A DNA stretch of 64,000 nt from Gelidibacter pelagius. GTDB taxonomy: Bacteria > Bacteroidota > Bacteroidia > Flavobacteriales > Flavobacteriaceae. Shown here piece by piece: positions 8,057 to 16,575 of the stretch (within the stretch, counting starts at the first letter, position 1; every line of letters starts with the position of its first letter). The position numbers and the translations under genes were made by a program. Location: NCBI RefSeq assembly GCF_017581925.1, contig NZ_JAGEVG010000013.1:62001-126000 (forward strand). Reading direction: 5' to 3'. The notes below the pieces were generated by a model. The model had not been told where the DNA came from, did not search any database, and worked only from the letters and a program-made list of their open reading frames with translations.

Positions 8057-9130
8057 ATGATTGATAAAATAGGTGTTCTCGGCTTAGGAAAAGTGGGTAG
8101 TCTTGTGGCGACTTTATTAAGTTCGAAATATGAAGTAGAAGGTATGGATCGGGATAAACCTGACGAAGCATTTCCTTTTAAAATTGTACAAGGAGACGTT
8201 TCTAAAGACGAAACGATTCGTGATTTTCTTAAAAACAAACAAGCGGTTGTGTCTTGTTTACCTTACTTTCTCAATATAAATATCGCCCGAACAGCAGCTG
8301 ACATGGGTGTGCATTACTTTGATTTAACTGAAGATGTGCCCACATTGAATGCCATTCGAAAATTGTCAAAAGATAGCAAATCCGTTTTGGCACCACAATG
8401 TGGTTTGGCTCCTGGATTTATTGGAATCCTCGGCGCGGGATTATATTCGCAATTTTCTGAAATTCGATCGGTGAAGTTGAGGGTTGGCGCACTGCCTTTA
8501 CATCCTATGGGGCAATTGGGCTACAGTTTTACTTGGAGCGCTGAAGGGGTGATCAATGAATATCTTAACGACGCCGAAGTCATTCATAATAGTCAGCGTA
8601 AAATGGTGAGTTCCCTCGACGATGTGGAATCCATCAATATCAACGGACGCCAATACGAAGCTTTTTCTACTTCAGGCGGATTGGGAACCATGTGCGAAAC
8701 TTTAGATGGCACAGTGGATACGTTGAATTACAAAACCATGAGATATCCAGGACATCGGGATGGCATGAAATTGCTGCTTTACGATCTGCAGTTAAAAAAC
8801 GATCGGAAGTTGGCAAAGGACATCTTAAACAATGCGTTGCCTCTAGTCGATGAAGATATCGTTTTGATTTATGCCGCTGTGGAAGGAAAGATAGATGGTG
8901 ATTTGAGAAGAAAGGAATTTAGCGAATCTTACCGCAGAATTAATTTGAACGGGAAAGATTGGCGTGCCATAAGCTGGACGACTGCCTGCAGTATTTCAGC
9001 CGTAGTCGATCTTGTTTCCGAAGGCAAATTAAAAAATAATGGGTTTATTAAGCAGGAAGAAATTTCGTTGGATATGTTCCTGAAATCGCATTTCGGATCG
9101 ATGTATGAAACTTATAAAGACTCTAAATAA
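8057..9130 (+). CDS. Saccharopine dehydrogenase-family oxidoreductase
   Basis: NAD(P)-dependent dehydrogenase of the saccharopine/lysine-6-dehydrogenase type, 357 residues. The Rossmann loop GVLGLGKVGS is at residues 5-14, and the C-terminal half has the family pattern TSGGLGTMCETLDG and KTMRYPGHRDGMKLL. The reading frame is open from 7754, but ATG 8057 fits directly before the Rossmann strand; upstream codons are AT-rich and unlike protein. The substrate is probably an amino-acid-derived imine or saccharopine; lysine breakdown is the usual guess, not proven here. Followed after 52 bp by the exonuclease gene. Confidence 0.88.
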   Translation: MIDKIGVLGLGKVGSLVATLLSSKYEVEGMDRDKPDEAFPFKIVQGDVSKDETIRDFLKNKQAVVSCLPYFLNINIARTAADMGVHYFDLTEDVPTLNAIRKLSKDSKSVLAPQCGLAPGFIGILGAGLYSQFSEIRSVKLRVGALPLHPMGQLGYSFTWSAEGVINEYLNDAEVIHNSQRKMVSSLDDVESININGRQYEAFSTSGGLGTMCETLDGTVDTLNYKTMRYPGHRDGMKLLLYDLQLKNDRKLAKDILNNALPLVDEDIVLIYAAVEGKIDGDLRRKEFSESYRRINLNGKDWRAISWTTACSISAVVDLVSEGKLKNNGFIKQEEISLDMFLKSHFGSMYETYKDSK

Positions 9131-9182
9131 TTTGATAATATCGCTCTAAACAGGCTTTTGATAATTACAAAAACAATAAACA

Positions 9183-9947
9183 ATGAAACTAATTTCTTGG
9201 AATATAAATGGCATAAGAGCAATAACAAAAAAGGATTTCTTTGAGGATTTCTCAAAAATGGATCCAGATATACTTTGTCTTCAAGAAACAAAAGCGCAAG
9301 ATGGGGAAGTGGAAAAAGCTTTATCACAATTGAGCAGTTACCACCACTATTATAATTCTGCTGAGAGAAAGGGCTATTCGGGAGTTGCAGTGCTATCTAA
9401 GATAAAACCGATAGCGGTTACTTATGATATGGGGATCGAAGAGCATGATCAAGAAGGTCGTGTTATATGTGCTGAGTTTGATACTTTTTATTTGGTAAAT
9501 GTCTATGTTCCAAATTCGGGTCAAGAATTGGTCAGGTTGGATTACCGACAGCAATGGGATACTGATTTTCGGAATTATCTATCGAATTTGAAAGCAACAA
9601 AACCTGTTATTCTCTGTGGCGACTTAAATGTAGCGCACCAAGCCATCGACCTTAAAAACGACAAAGCCAATTACAATAAAACTGCGGGATATACCCAAGT
9701 TGAAATTGATGGGATGGATCTTCTTCTTGACGCTGGGTTTGTAGATTCGTGGCGACATTTTCATCCAGAAACCGTAGCTTATACCTATTGGAGTTATCGT
9801 TTTAAAGCTCGGGAACGCAATACGGGATGGCGACTGGATTATTTTCTGGTCAGTAATTCCTTAATGGATAAAGTGAAGGACGTCGAGATTTTATCCGACT
9901 ATTATGGCTCCGACCATTGTCCAATTCAGTTGAAGCTTGAAGTGTAA
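9183..9947 (+). CDS. xth: Exodeoxyribonuclease III / AP endonuclease
   Basis: Base-excision repair nuclease, 254 residues, normal length for ExoIII. Motifs in order: MKLISWNINGIRA (Asn7-type metal site), DILCLQETKAQ (catalytic Glu), YVPNSG, ILCGDLNVAH (Asp/Asn pair), WRLDYFLVS and the final SDHCPI (Asp-His). It cuts DNA at abasic sites. A long copy of the dispersed intergenic repeat starts 15 bp after its stop. Confidence 0.95.
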   Translation: MKLISWNINGIRAITKKDFFEDFSKMDPDILCLQETKAQDGEVEKALSQLSSYHHYYNSAERKGYSGVAVLSKIKPIAVTYDMGIEEHDQEGRVICAEFDTFYLVNVYVPNSGQELVRLDYRQQWDTDFRNYLSNLKATKPVILCGDLNVAHQAIDLKNDKANYNKTAGYTQVEIDGMDLLLDAGFVDSWRHFHPETVAYTYWSYRFKARERNTGWRLDYFLVSNSLMDKVKDVEILSDYYGSDHCPIQLKLEV

Positions 9948-9962
9948 GTTGCAATTTTAAAT

Positions 9963-10080
9963 CCCACCAGTCGGTTTTGATACGCCGAGGCTTAGCTCGA
10001 TCAAAAAGACAATTCCTTATTTATACCTCGTGGGCTTGCCCGCCTGTGCTGGTCGAACGTAGCCGAAGATTTTGATTTCT
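9963..10080 (+). repeat. Dispersed intergenic repeat, long form (copy A)
   Basis: About 118 bp: starts CCACCAGTCGGTTTTGATAC, passes through CGAGGCTTAGCTCGATC and ACCTCGTGGGCTTGCCCGCC, and ends CGAAGATTTTGATTTC. It aligns along its whole length with the copy at 55550-55667. Short forms are at 50158, 54552 and 56362. Confidence 0.8.
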
Positions 10081-10184
10081 AAAGTCCTGTAACAGACTGA
10101 TCTTGGTCATTGCAAAACTTGAAATAAATTGATAAGTTAAGGAATCAACTAAATATACGATTCCTCTTAAAAATCAAAAAAGAT

Positions 10185-11345
10185 ATGAAAGCAGTCATTA
10201 CTACCGAGAAGATACCAGTAAAACTATGGTTGCAAGAAGAGCAGATAGAAGAAGGCGCCTTAAACCAAGCGCGCGACCTTGCCAATCTCCCTTTTGCTTA
10301 TAGCCATATTGCCATTATGCCCGATACCCATTTAGGCTACGGGATGCCCATTGGTGCCATCTTGGCCACCAAAGGTGCTGTGGTTCCCAATGCTGTTGGC
10401 GTAGATATTGGATGTGGAATGTGTTCGTTACGAACAAATCTGACCGACATAGAAACATCTGATTTAAAAGAAATCATGACCATCATAAGAAAGACCGTTC
10501 CTGTAGGTTTCAACCGTCATGAAGACCGTCAGGATGAATCTTGGATGCCCGAAAAAAAAGGAGATTTGCCCATTGTGGAGCAGGAATATAAAAATGCGCT
10601 TTATCAGATTGGTACTTTAGGTGGAGGTAATCACTTTATCGAAATACAAAAAGGCTCAGATGGTTATATCTGGATCATGATCCATTCGGGTTCCAGAAAC
10701 ATCGGTTTTACCGTGGCTAACCACTATAACACTATCGCTAAAGAGAAAAACGAAGCCTCTAAGCATCAAGTTCCAAAGGACTTGGCGTCTATTCCTGAAG
10801 ATTCTGAGTATTTTGATTTGTATTGGAATGAAATGAATTATTGTATCGAATTTGCCTTGGCCAATCGAAAACTGATGATGGAGCGGACAAAATTGGCATT
10901 TGAGGAAATTATACCTGGGGTAGAGTTTTCGCATTTCATCAATAAACCACACAATTTCGCTGCTTTGGAAGAGCATTTTGGAGAGCAGGTGATTGTACAT
11001 CGTAAAGGAGCAACCCGGGCAAGAAAAGGCGAATGGGGCATGATCCCTGGATCACAAGGTACTCATTCGTTTCTCGTTAAGGGAAAAGGTAATGCAGATT
11101 CGTTTGAATCGTGTTCTCACGGTGCGGGACGCGTTATGAGTAGAGCAGCTGCCCGTAGAAACCTTGACTTAAAAGAAGAAAGAAAATTTCTTACTGATCA
11201 AGGAATTCTACATGCCATACGACACAAAGGTGATTTGGACGAAGCGCCAAGTTCCTATAAAGACATCAATGAGGTCATGGCAAATCAAGAAGCTTTAGTG
11301 GAGGTACAAATTAAATTGCAACCCTTAGCAGTCATCAAGGGTTAA
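10185..11345 (+). CDS. rtcB: RtcB-type RNA-splicing ligase
   Basis: RNA 3'-phosphate/5'-OH ligase using Mn2+ and GTP, 386 residues. Motifs in order: IMPDTHLGYGMPIG, VGVDIGCGMCSLR (metal-binding Asp74 and Cys77), GTLGGGNHFIE, MIHSGSRNIG and SCSHGAGRVMSR, whose His is the expected guanylylation site. The length is close to the bacterial form of 408 residues. No archease gene lies next to it. RtcB repairs RNA broken by toxins or stress, which suits the stress-gene neighbourhood (inference). Confidence 0.95.
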   Translation: MKAVITTEKIPVKLWLQEEQIEEGALNQARDLANLPFAYSHIAIMPDTHLGYGMPIGAILATKGAVVPNAVGVDIGCGMCSLRTNLTDIETSDLKEIMTIIRKTVPVGFNRHEDRQDESWMPEKKGDLPIVEQEYKNALYQIGTLGGGNHFIEIQKGSDGYIWIMIHSGSRNIGFTVANHYNTIAKEKNEASKHQVPKDLASIPEDSEYFDLYWNEMNYCIEFALANRKLMMERTKLAFEEIIPGVEFSHFINKPHNFAALEEHFGEQVIVHRKGATRARKGEWGMIPGSQGTHSFLVKGKGNADSFESCSHGAGRVMSRAAARRNLDLKEERKFLTDQGILHAIRHKGDLDEAPSSYKDINEVMANQEALVEVQIKLQPLAVIKG

Positions 11346-11438
11346 GATGGCAACACCTATCCATTTCTTAATTTCAACTCGGCTCTCCCTTGTTTTGTGT
11401 TTTTTAAGAAAACATTGAATCTTGATAATTTATTGAAC

Positions 11439-11452
11439 ATGACCTAAGTCAT
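11439..11452. promoter_or_regulatory. Candidate Crp/Fnr-type operator ATGAC-N4-GTCAT
   Basis: Perfect 5+5 palindrome, ATGAC-CTAA-GTCAT. Its centre (11445.5) is about 41 bp before the start point predicted from the TATCTTTA element at 11475-11482, the spacing of class II Crp/Fnr activation. The RR-Crp gene lies just downstream on the other strand. Confidence 0.4.
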
Positions 11453-11474
11453 TTCATGCCAGCTACTTTCATCT

Positions 11475-11482
11475 TATCTTTA
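11475..11482 (+). promoter_or_regulatory. Bacteroidetes-type -7 element upstream of the YtxH gene
   Basis: TATCTTTA matches seven of eight positions of the TAnnTTTG -7 consensus of Bacteroidetes sigma-A, 38 bp before the start codon. The palindrome upstream takes the place of a -33 box. Confidence 0.35.
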
Positions 11483-11519
11483 TAATTAGAAAAAATAACT
11501 TAAAAAAACAGATAAAATC

Positions 11520-11705
11520 ATGGAAAGATGTAATGGAAAAGTAATGCTCGCACTTTTAACAGGAGCAACAATTGGAGCGAGTCTTGGAATTCTTTTTGCG
11601 CCTTACAAGGGCAGTAAAACCAGAAGGAAAATTAAAAGATCAGTTACAGATACGTCCCAGAACGTTTCGGAATTTGTAAAAGACGCCAAGGACGCAATTA
11701 AGTAA
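11520..11705 (+). CDS. YtxH-domain small stress protein
   Basis: A 61-residue protein of the YtxH/gas-vesicle-like family. One glycine-rich membrane helix (about 9-29, LALLTGATIGASLGILFAPY) is followed by the family turn KGSKTRRKIKR and an amphipathic tail. Such proteins are small general-stress products in Bacillus and common in flavobacteria; the molecular role is unknown. It has its own candidate promoter and Crp/Fnr-like operator, and ends in a hairpin shared with the convergent regulator gene. Confidence 0.8.
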   Translation: MERCNGKVMLALLTGATIGASLGILFAPYKGSKTRRKIKRSVTDTSQNVSEFVKDAKDAIK

Positions 11706-11750
11706 AGTGCATTGAATTAGTGAAAAAGAAAAATGGGATAACATCCCGAG

Positions 11751-11795
11751 AAAAAGACCTTATCCGAACATTACAATATGTTCTAAGGTCTTTTT
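11751..11795. terminator. Two-way terminator shared by YtxH gene and rr-crp gene
   Basis: The outer arm AAAAAGACCTTA (11751-11762) pairs with TAAGGTCTTTTT (11784-11795), and an inner arm GAACAT (11766-11771) pairs with ATGTTC (11778-11783). The A-run and T-run make it work in both directions. The right arm is inside the coding end of the minus-strand regulator gene, whose stop codon is at 11760-11762. Confidence 0.8.
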
Positions 11796-12830
11796 GTCTT
11801 CTATAATTATTTCTCTTCTAACACCAAAGGTTATCAGTCCTTCCTCACTAAATTGAGTGAGCATGCGTATGGCCGTTTCAGTTGCCGTGCCAATAAGACC
11901 TGCAAGATCTTCTCTTGCTATACTGATGCCCTCAACTTCATCATTGATTAGAATGCGTTGATCATGTATGTCAAGTAGTGCTTTTGCCGCACGCTGCCTT
12001 ACGGTGGCATAAGCGACGTTGACCATGAGTTCTTGAACATCAACCAAATTATTGGAAAGTAAGCTCATGAATTTATTGGCAACAACGTTGTTTTCTTTTA
12101 TGAGTGACGTAAAGTCCAATTTAGGAATTCCATAAAGCACAGCATCTTCCAATACGGTAGCCGATTCGATATAGGTGCCATTGTCAGAGAGTAGGGATAA
12201 TTGTCCTATAAAGTGGCCAGGGCCGCACAAGCCTGTTACAAATTCCTTGCCTTTTTCAGTGGTCTTAAAGGTCTTGACAACACCACTTTCTATGAAGTAT
12301 AATGTGTTTGCCGAATCACCCTCCATAAAAATCAGGTCTTTCGTATTGTACGTTGTCGGATTATAATCCCTGGATAAGTGATCTAATTCCAAATAGGTGG
12401 AAGCTGCTTCGATAAATTGGGAAACCCCATCGATAGATCTTGAAAATTCTCTTCTTAAGAAATCGTGTCGTTTTAATCGGCTTTGAATGGCTTCCAATAA
12501 TTCCTTTTCAGTAAAGGGCTTGGTCAAGTAATCATCTGCCCCCAGATTCATACCTTTGCGCATGTCAATTTTCTCGGTTTTGGCCGTCAGGAAAATAAAA
12601 GGAATGCTCGATGTTCGGGTATTTTTGTTCAATTCCTCCAATACACCGTAGCCGTCCAATTCCGGCATCATAATATCGCATACAATCACATCTGGCAAGA
12701 GTTGTTTTGCACGTTCAACACCAATTTTCCCGTTTTCGGCTGAGGTGACTTCATAACCTTCCAGTTCTAAAATATCGGCGGTATTTTCACGGACATCGTG
12801 ATTGTCTTCTATAATTAATATTTTTATCAT
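11760..12830 (-). CDS. Response regulator fused to a Crp/Fnr-type transcription factor
   Basis: A 356-residue regulator in three parts: receiver domain (1-120; acidic pair Glu8/Asp9, phospho-acceptor Asp52 in VCDIMMPELDG, Lys104 in LTKPF), cyclic-nucleotide-binding-like barrel (about 145-265, FMEGDSANTLYFIESGVVK) and a Crp-type winged helix (about 285-350, SIAREDLAGLIGTATETAIR as recognition region). It lacks the FNR cysteine cluster. It overlaps the kinase gene by 4 bp (ATGA), so the two surely form one system. Joining phospho-signalling to a Crp-type reader is known in flavobacteria but its signal is not. Palindromes near neighbouring stress genes are candidate targets. Confidence 0.92.
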   Translation of the reverse strand: MIKILIIEDNHDVRENTADILELEGYEVTSAENGKIGVERAKQLLPDVIVCDIMMPELDGYGVLEELNKNTRTSSIPFIFLTAKTEKIDMRKGMNLGADDYLTKPFTEKELLEAIQSRLKRHDFLRREFSRSIDGVSQFIEAASTYLELDHLSRDYNPTTYNTKDLIFMEGDSANTLYFIESGVVKTFKTTEKGKEFVTGLCGPGHFIGQLSLLSDNGTYIESATVLEDAVLYGIPKLDFTSLIKENNVVANKFMSLLSNNLVDVQELMVNVAYATVRQRAAKALLDIHDQRILINDEVEGISIAREDLAGLIGTATETAIRMLTQFSEEGLITFGVRREIIIEDKKTLEHIVMFG

Positions 12831-15800
12831 TTTTCTATCTGTATTGGGAACTCAACCGAAAAGGTTGTGCCCTTATTTAGTTCGCTTTTAAATGTAATGG
12901 TACCACCCATCAATTCTGTGTAGTGTTTTGCAATATTTAAGCCCAGTCCGGTGCCTTCAATATTGCCCGCATTCTTTGCCCTAAAAAAACGCCCGAACAA
13001 GTATTTTTGTTCATCCAATGGAATGCCAATGCCTTGATCGGAAATTTCTAGCACTACGCCTTTGTGTTTTTCTAAGATGTTAAAATTTATGTTGGAATCC
13101 TCGGATGAATATTTTGACGCATTCGATAATAGGTTGTTAAGAATGTGACTTAGTAATTTCACATCAAGATTTATAAACAGTTCGTCATTGGTGCTCATGA
13201 CACTAATGGTCTGGTCTTTCTTTAAACTGATATTGGTCTCTTCGACCATTTTATTTGAATAGGAAATCAAATCAAAACGTTCATTTATGGGCATAACCTT
13301 GCCTTCATCCATTTTGCTCAGTGAGAGAAAGTCGTTGAGGATGACCGTCAGGTTGTTGACATTCCTTTCTATCCGCGCCAGATACCTTTCTCTTTTCTCA
13401 GCCATACCATCCCCGTTTTGTTTGCCTATTAAAATTGCAGAAGTGAGTATAGCGCTCAATGGCGTTCTAAATTCGTGGGAGGCCAGAGACACAAAACGCG
13501 ATTTCAGATCATTTAATTCCCGTTCTGATTTTAAGGCGTTTTGAATTGTAAACTCAATTTCTTTTTGTTTGGAAATATCATTGTAAACGTGTAGGGCACT
13601 ATTTATCTTGTTGTTTTTGTCAGTCAATGGTGCTGTGTTTACCGCAAAGTATCGGTCTTTATAGTTGACTTCAAACGAAAGGTATTCGCCAGAAAGCGTT
13701 TTTTTAATACTTTCTTTGATTCGTTCTTTTCTTTCGTCGGAAAAAACTGAAATATCGTCAATGGACATGCCTTCTTGATAAAACTTATTTAATTCTAATT
13801 GATCTAAAGCGTCGCCTTCAGCAAACAGGATTTCTGAATGTTCATTCATAACGGCTACAAAACCATTAGGGAAATTTTTTGCAATTTCCGAAGCTATATT
13901 TTTACTTGTAATGGCTTCACCTTGTGCCAAATCTGCGATGCGTATTTGATCTTCAAGACTTATATTGGATTCTACCAGTTTTTGCACAGTTTCCATGACT
14001 TCTTGAGTGCGCTCCTGAACTTTTTGTTCCAGGTCGTGAGCGTGTTTTTCAAGCTGAATCCTGTTTTTATCAATGGTATCGGTATTCTTTCGATTTTCTA
14101 AAGCGATACTTGCGAGATGGGTCATGTCCAAAAGAATCTTTTTTTCTTCTTCTAAGGGCGATTTATTTGTGTTGCTATAAATGGAGATTGTACCCAACAC
14201 TTGATTGGTGGATGACAATACAGGAAATGACCAGCAGGCCTTTAGCCCGTTTTTGGAGGCTATTTCTTTATAATCTTTCCAAAGTCCATTCGTCTGGATA
14301 TTGGAGACAATAGTTTCTTTTTTTGAAAACGCGGCGGTCCCGCAAGAACCAGTTCTTGGTCCGATCTTAAGACCGTCAATATGGTTGCAAAAAGATTTTG
14401 GTAAATTTGGCGCCACCAATTTATGGAGTGTTTTGTCCTCCGAATCCAGCAAAAAAATGGAAGCTATACAGCCTTTAAAATGGGTCTCAAGGATTTTCAC
14501 AATCTCATTGCCAATGGTTTTTATGGAGTGGTCCTGAACTATTAACTCCAATACTTTCCTGATCTTATCTTTAAGATATTCTGCCTTTACCTTGTTGGTA
14601 ACGTCGTTTTGCACACTTATAAAGTGCGTGAGTTTATGTTCTTCATTATGCACAGGGGTTATGCTAATGTCGTTCCAGAACATAGTGCCATCTTTTCTGT
14701 AATTGCGTACAGTGACTTTGCAAGCTTCTCCATTGGCAATTGCATTTTGCATGATATCGAATTCCTTTTGGTCTCGGTCATCGACTTGTAAAAATCGACT
14801 TTTTTGTCCCAATATTTCTTCTCGGGAATAGCCTGTCATTTTTTCAAAAGCAGAATTGCAATAAATAATTGGGTTGTTTGGTTGTTGTGCATCTGCAATC
14901 AGGATACTATTTCCTGCAGAGGCCAGGGCATTTTTCTGTATGGTAAGTAATGCATCGTTTCTCCATTTCTCGGTGACGTCCCTAACAATGGTCAAAAGCC
15001 TATCGTCGCTCATAAGCACCACGCGAGCCTCAAAATGTTCCATCACTTTCTTATCTTGAGTGCTGATTTCTGTAATCTGCATTTTTCCGGAGGCGATGGC
15101 TTTTTTTTGTGAAGATTTTATTTTTTGGTACACATTGGGCGGCAGTACTTGTTCCATATTCAAGCCAATGAACTTATCTGGTTGTATGGATAGTTTTTCA
15201 GGACTGTTAGCATACCAATCAAGATACACCCCTTGACGGTCTTGGATGAACATGACATCTGGATTGGCTTTCAATAAGGCTTTTATTTTTGATTCGCTCC
15301 TTCGTAATTCCAATTCAGTTTCTTTTTGCAAGGTGATATCGGTAATGAAGCCTTCCAATATTACCCCGTCATTTTTCTCATCATCAATGGCCGTACCCTT
15401 TTCCCATACATATTTAATTGTTCCATCTAAATGTTTAATGCGATATTCAACACTGTAGGGTCTTCCTTGACTCACGGCGTTTTGAATGTCTTCCCATACC
15501 TTATCGCGGTCTTCAACCAAAATGAGATTTCCGTAGGCTATTTTTTGACTCATAAAATCTTCAAAAGAATAGCCGGTAACTTCTAAACACCCTTCACTGA
15601 TATAATCCATTTCGTAAGCCTTGGTGTTCTTACAGCGGAACACAATACCTTTCAGATTGTTTATCAGGGCATCGAACTTTCGATTACTTTCAATGAGTTC
15701 GGCATTCGTTTTTTTTATGGTTCTTAAATCATTTTTTTCTTGTGCAGCATTCTCAAAAAAAACGATCGTGACCTTTTTATCGTCAATTGTTGATGGGGTT

Positions 15801-16096
15801 GCGACTAAGTTTAAATGAAGCTTGCTCCCATCATTTTTGATCCCAAAAACAGCTTTTTCTATTTTAAGAGCTGAGTTCTGATTTTTAATGTGATTTTTAT
15901 ATCGGAGCTTCAGTTTTTCAGGGATGATCATCTCAATGTTTTTATCGATCAATTCTCCCGGACCATAACCAAAAAGCGCTTCGCATGCACGATTTGATGT
16001 TAAGATATAGCCAGCTTCATTCACAGCTATAATCCCTTCAGCAGATGCTTCAAAAATACTCTGTAACAAATCATTATTATGGACTTTGTTTTTCAT
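12827..16096 (-). CDS. Multi-PAS/GAF histidine kinase with a Cys-less LOV-like domain
   Basis: A 1089-residue sensor kinase without membrane segments. Order: PAS1 (about 8-120), PAS2 (140-262), PAS3 (268-380), LOV-like PAS4 (385-510), GAF (520-665), coiled coil (665-715), PAS5 (725-845), HisKA (860-930, phospho-acceptor His874 in SLASHEFRTPL) and HATPase (975-1086; NLLSNASKYS, DQGIGIP, GTGLGLNIAK). PAS4 has the LOV hallmark GQKSRFLQ, NYRKDG, FWN and a final Gln (SVQNDVT), but Ser433 stands where LOV domains have the adduct-forming Cys. The partner is the overlapping RR-Crp gene. The input is unknown; flavin redox or blue light through the LOV-like domain, and small ligands through other PAS/GAF domains, are possible. 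Confidence 0.93.
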   Translation of the reverse strand: MKNKVHNNDLLQSIFEASAEGIIAVNEAGYILTSNRACEALFGYGPGELIDKNIEMIIPEKLKLRYKNHIKNQNSALKIEKAVFGIKNDGSKLHLNLVATPSTIDDKKVTIVFFENAAQEKNDLRTIKKTNAELIESNRKFDALINNLKGIVFRCKNTKAYEMDYISEGCLEVTGYSFEDFMSQKIAYGNLILVEDRDKVWEDIQNAVSQGRPYSVEYRIKHLDGTIKYVWEKGTAIDDEKNDGVILEGFITDITLQKETELELRRSESKIKALLKANPDVMFIQDRQGVYLDWYANSPEKLSIQPDKFIGLNMEQVLPPNVYQKIKSSQKKAIASGKMQITEISTQDKKVMEHFEARVVLMSDDRLLTIVRDVTEKWRNDALLTIQKNALASAGNSILIADAQQPNNPIIYCNSAFEKMTGYSREEILGQKSRFLQVDDRDQKEFDIMQNAIANGEACKVTVRNYRKDGTMFWNDISITPVHNEEHKLTHFISVQNDVTNKVKAEYLKDKIRKVLELIVQDHSIKTIGNEIVKILETHFKGCIASIFLLDSEDKTLHKLVAPNLPKSFCNHIDGLKIGPRTGSCGTAAFSKKETIVSNIQTNGLWKDYKEIASKNGLKACWSFPVLSSTNQVLGTISIYSNTNKSPLEEEKKILLDMTHLASIALENRKNTDTIDKNRIQLEKHAHDLEQKVQERTQEVMETVQKLVESNISLEDQIRIADLAQGEAITSKNIASEIAKNFPNGFVAVMNEHSEILFAEGDALDQLELNKFYQEGMSIDDISVFSDERKERIKESIKKTLSGEYLSFEVNYKDRYFAVNTAPLTDKNNKINSALHVYNDISKQKEIEFTIQNALKSERELNDLKSRFVSLASHEFRTPLSAILTSAILIGKQNGDGMAEKRERYLARIERNVNNLTVILNDFLSLSKMDEGKVMPINERFDLISYSNKMVEETNISLKKDQTISVMSTNDELFINLDVKLLSHILNNLLSNASKYSSEDSNINFNILEKHKGVVLEISDQGIGIPLDEQKYLFGRFFRAKNAGNIEGTGLGLNIAKHYTELMGGTITFKSELNKGTTFSVEFPIQIEK

Positions 16097-16575
16097 TTAT
16101 AAAAAATATATAAGAAACGGGAAAGTGTTGTCTCCAATACGGCTGACTTAATAAGCTCCCAAGGCTTAAGTTGTCTCTATCTTGAAAATATCTTTCAACA
16201 GATTTATTGACTCATATTTTGGATAATAGTTATATAACTTTCGCATAAAGATAATTCGATTTTATCTCAATTGGGATGACAACTATCAATATAAGTCATC
16301 TAAGTTGTATTTTTTTTTGGTAGACCAATAAAATAGAAGTTTTCGGCAAACATGCTTAATTTTATAATGGAGTAAATCAGCTATAAATCCAATAGACAAT
16401 AATGGCCATTTGAAAATCATAATGGTCTCAATACTTTTGATTGAGATTGGATAAATACTGAAATAACATTTTTCTACTTTCTGAAACTATTTTTTAGAAT
16501 TCTTTTGTTTATAAAAATTTTGTCATAATAACAAAGCCGTATATTTATAATGGCATTACTATAGGTGAAATTTAT
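16097..16575. other. AT-rich gap, no gene seen
   Basis: About 480 bp between the kinase start (minus strand) and the broken small ORF. It must hold the kinase promoter. ATGAC at 16277 and GTCAT at 16297 form a palindrome with a long spacer (14 bp) that is probably chance. Nothing else was recognised. Confidence 0.4.

Noticed and set aside
13838-14313. Plus-strand ORFs opposite the kinase gene
   Set aside because: Antisense shadows of PAS/GAF coding sequence without start context or family pattern.
16277-16301. ATGAC-N14-GTCAT palindrome upstream of the kinase gene
   Set aside because: The 14-bp spacer does not fit Crp/Fnr geometry (4-6 bp) and a 5-bp pair is expected by chance.
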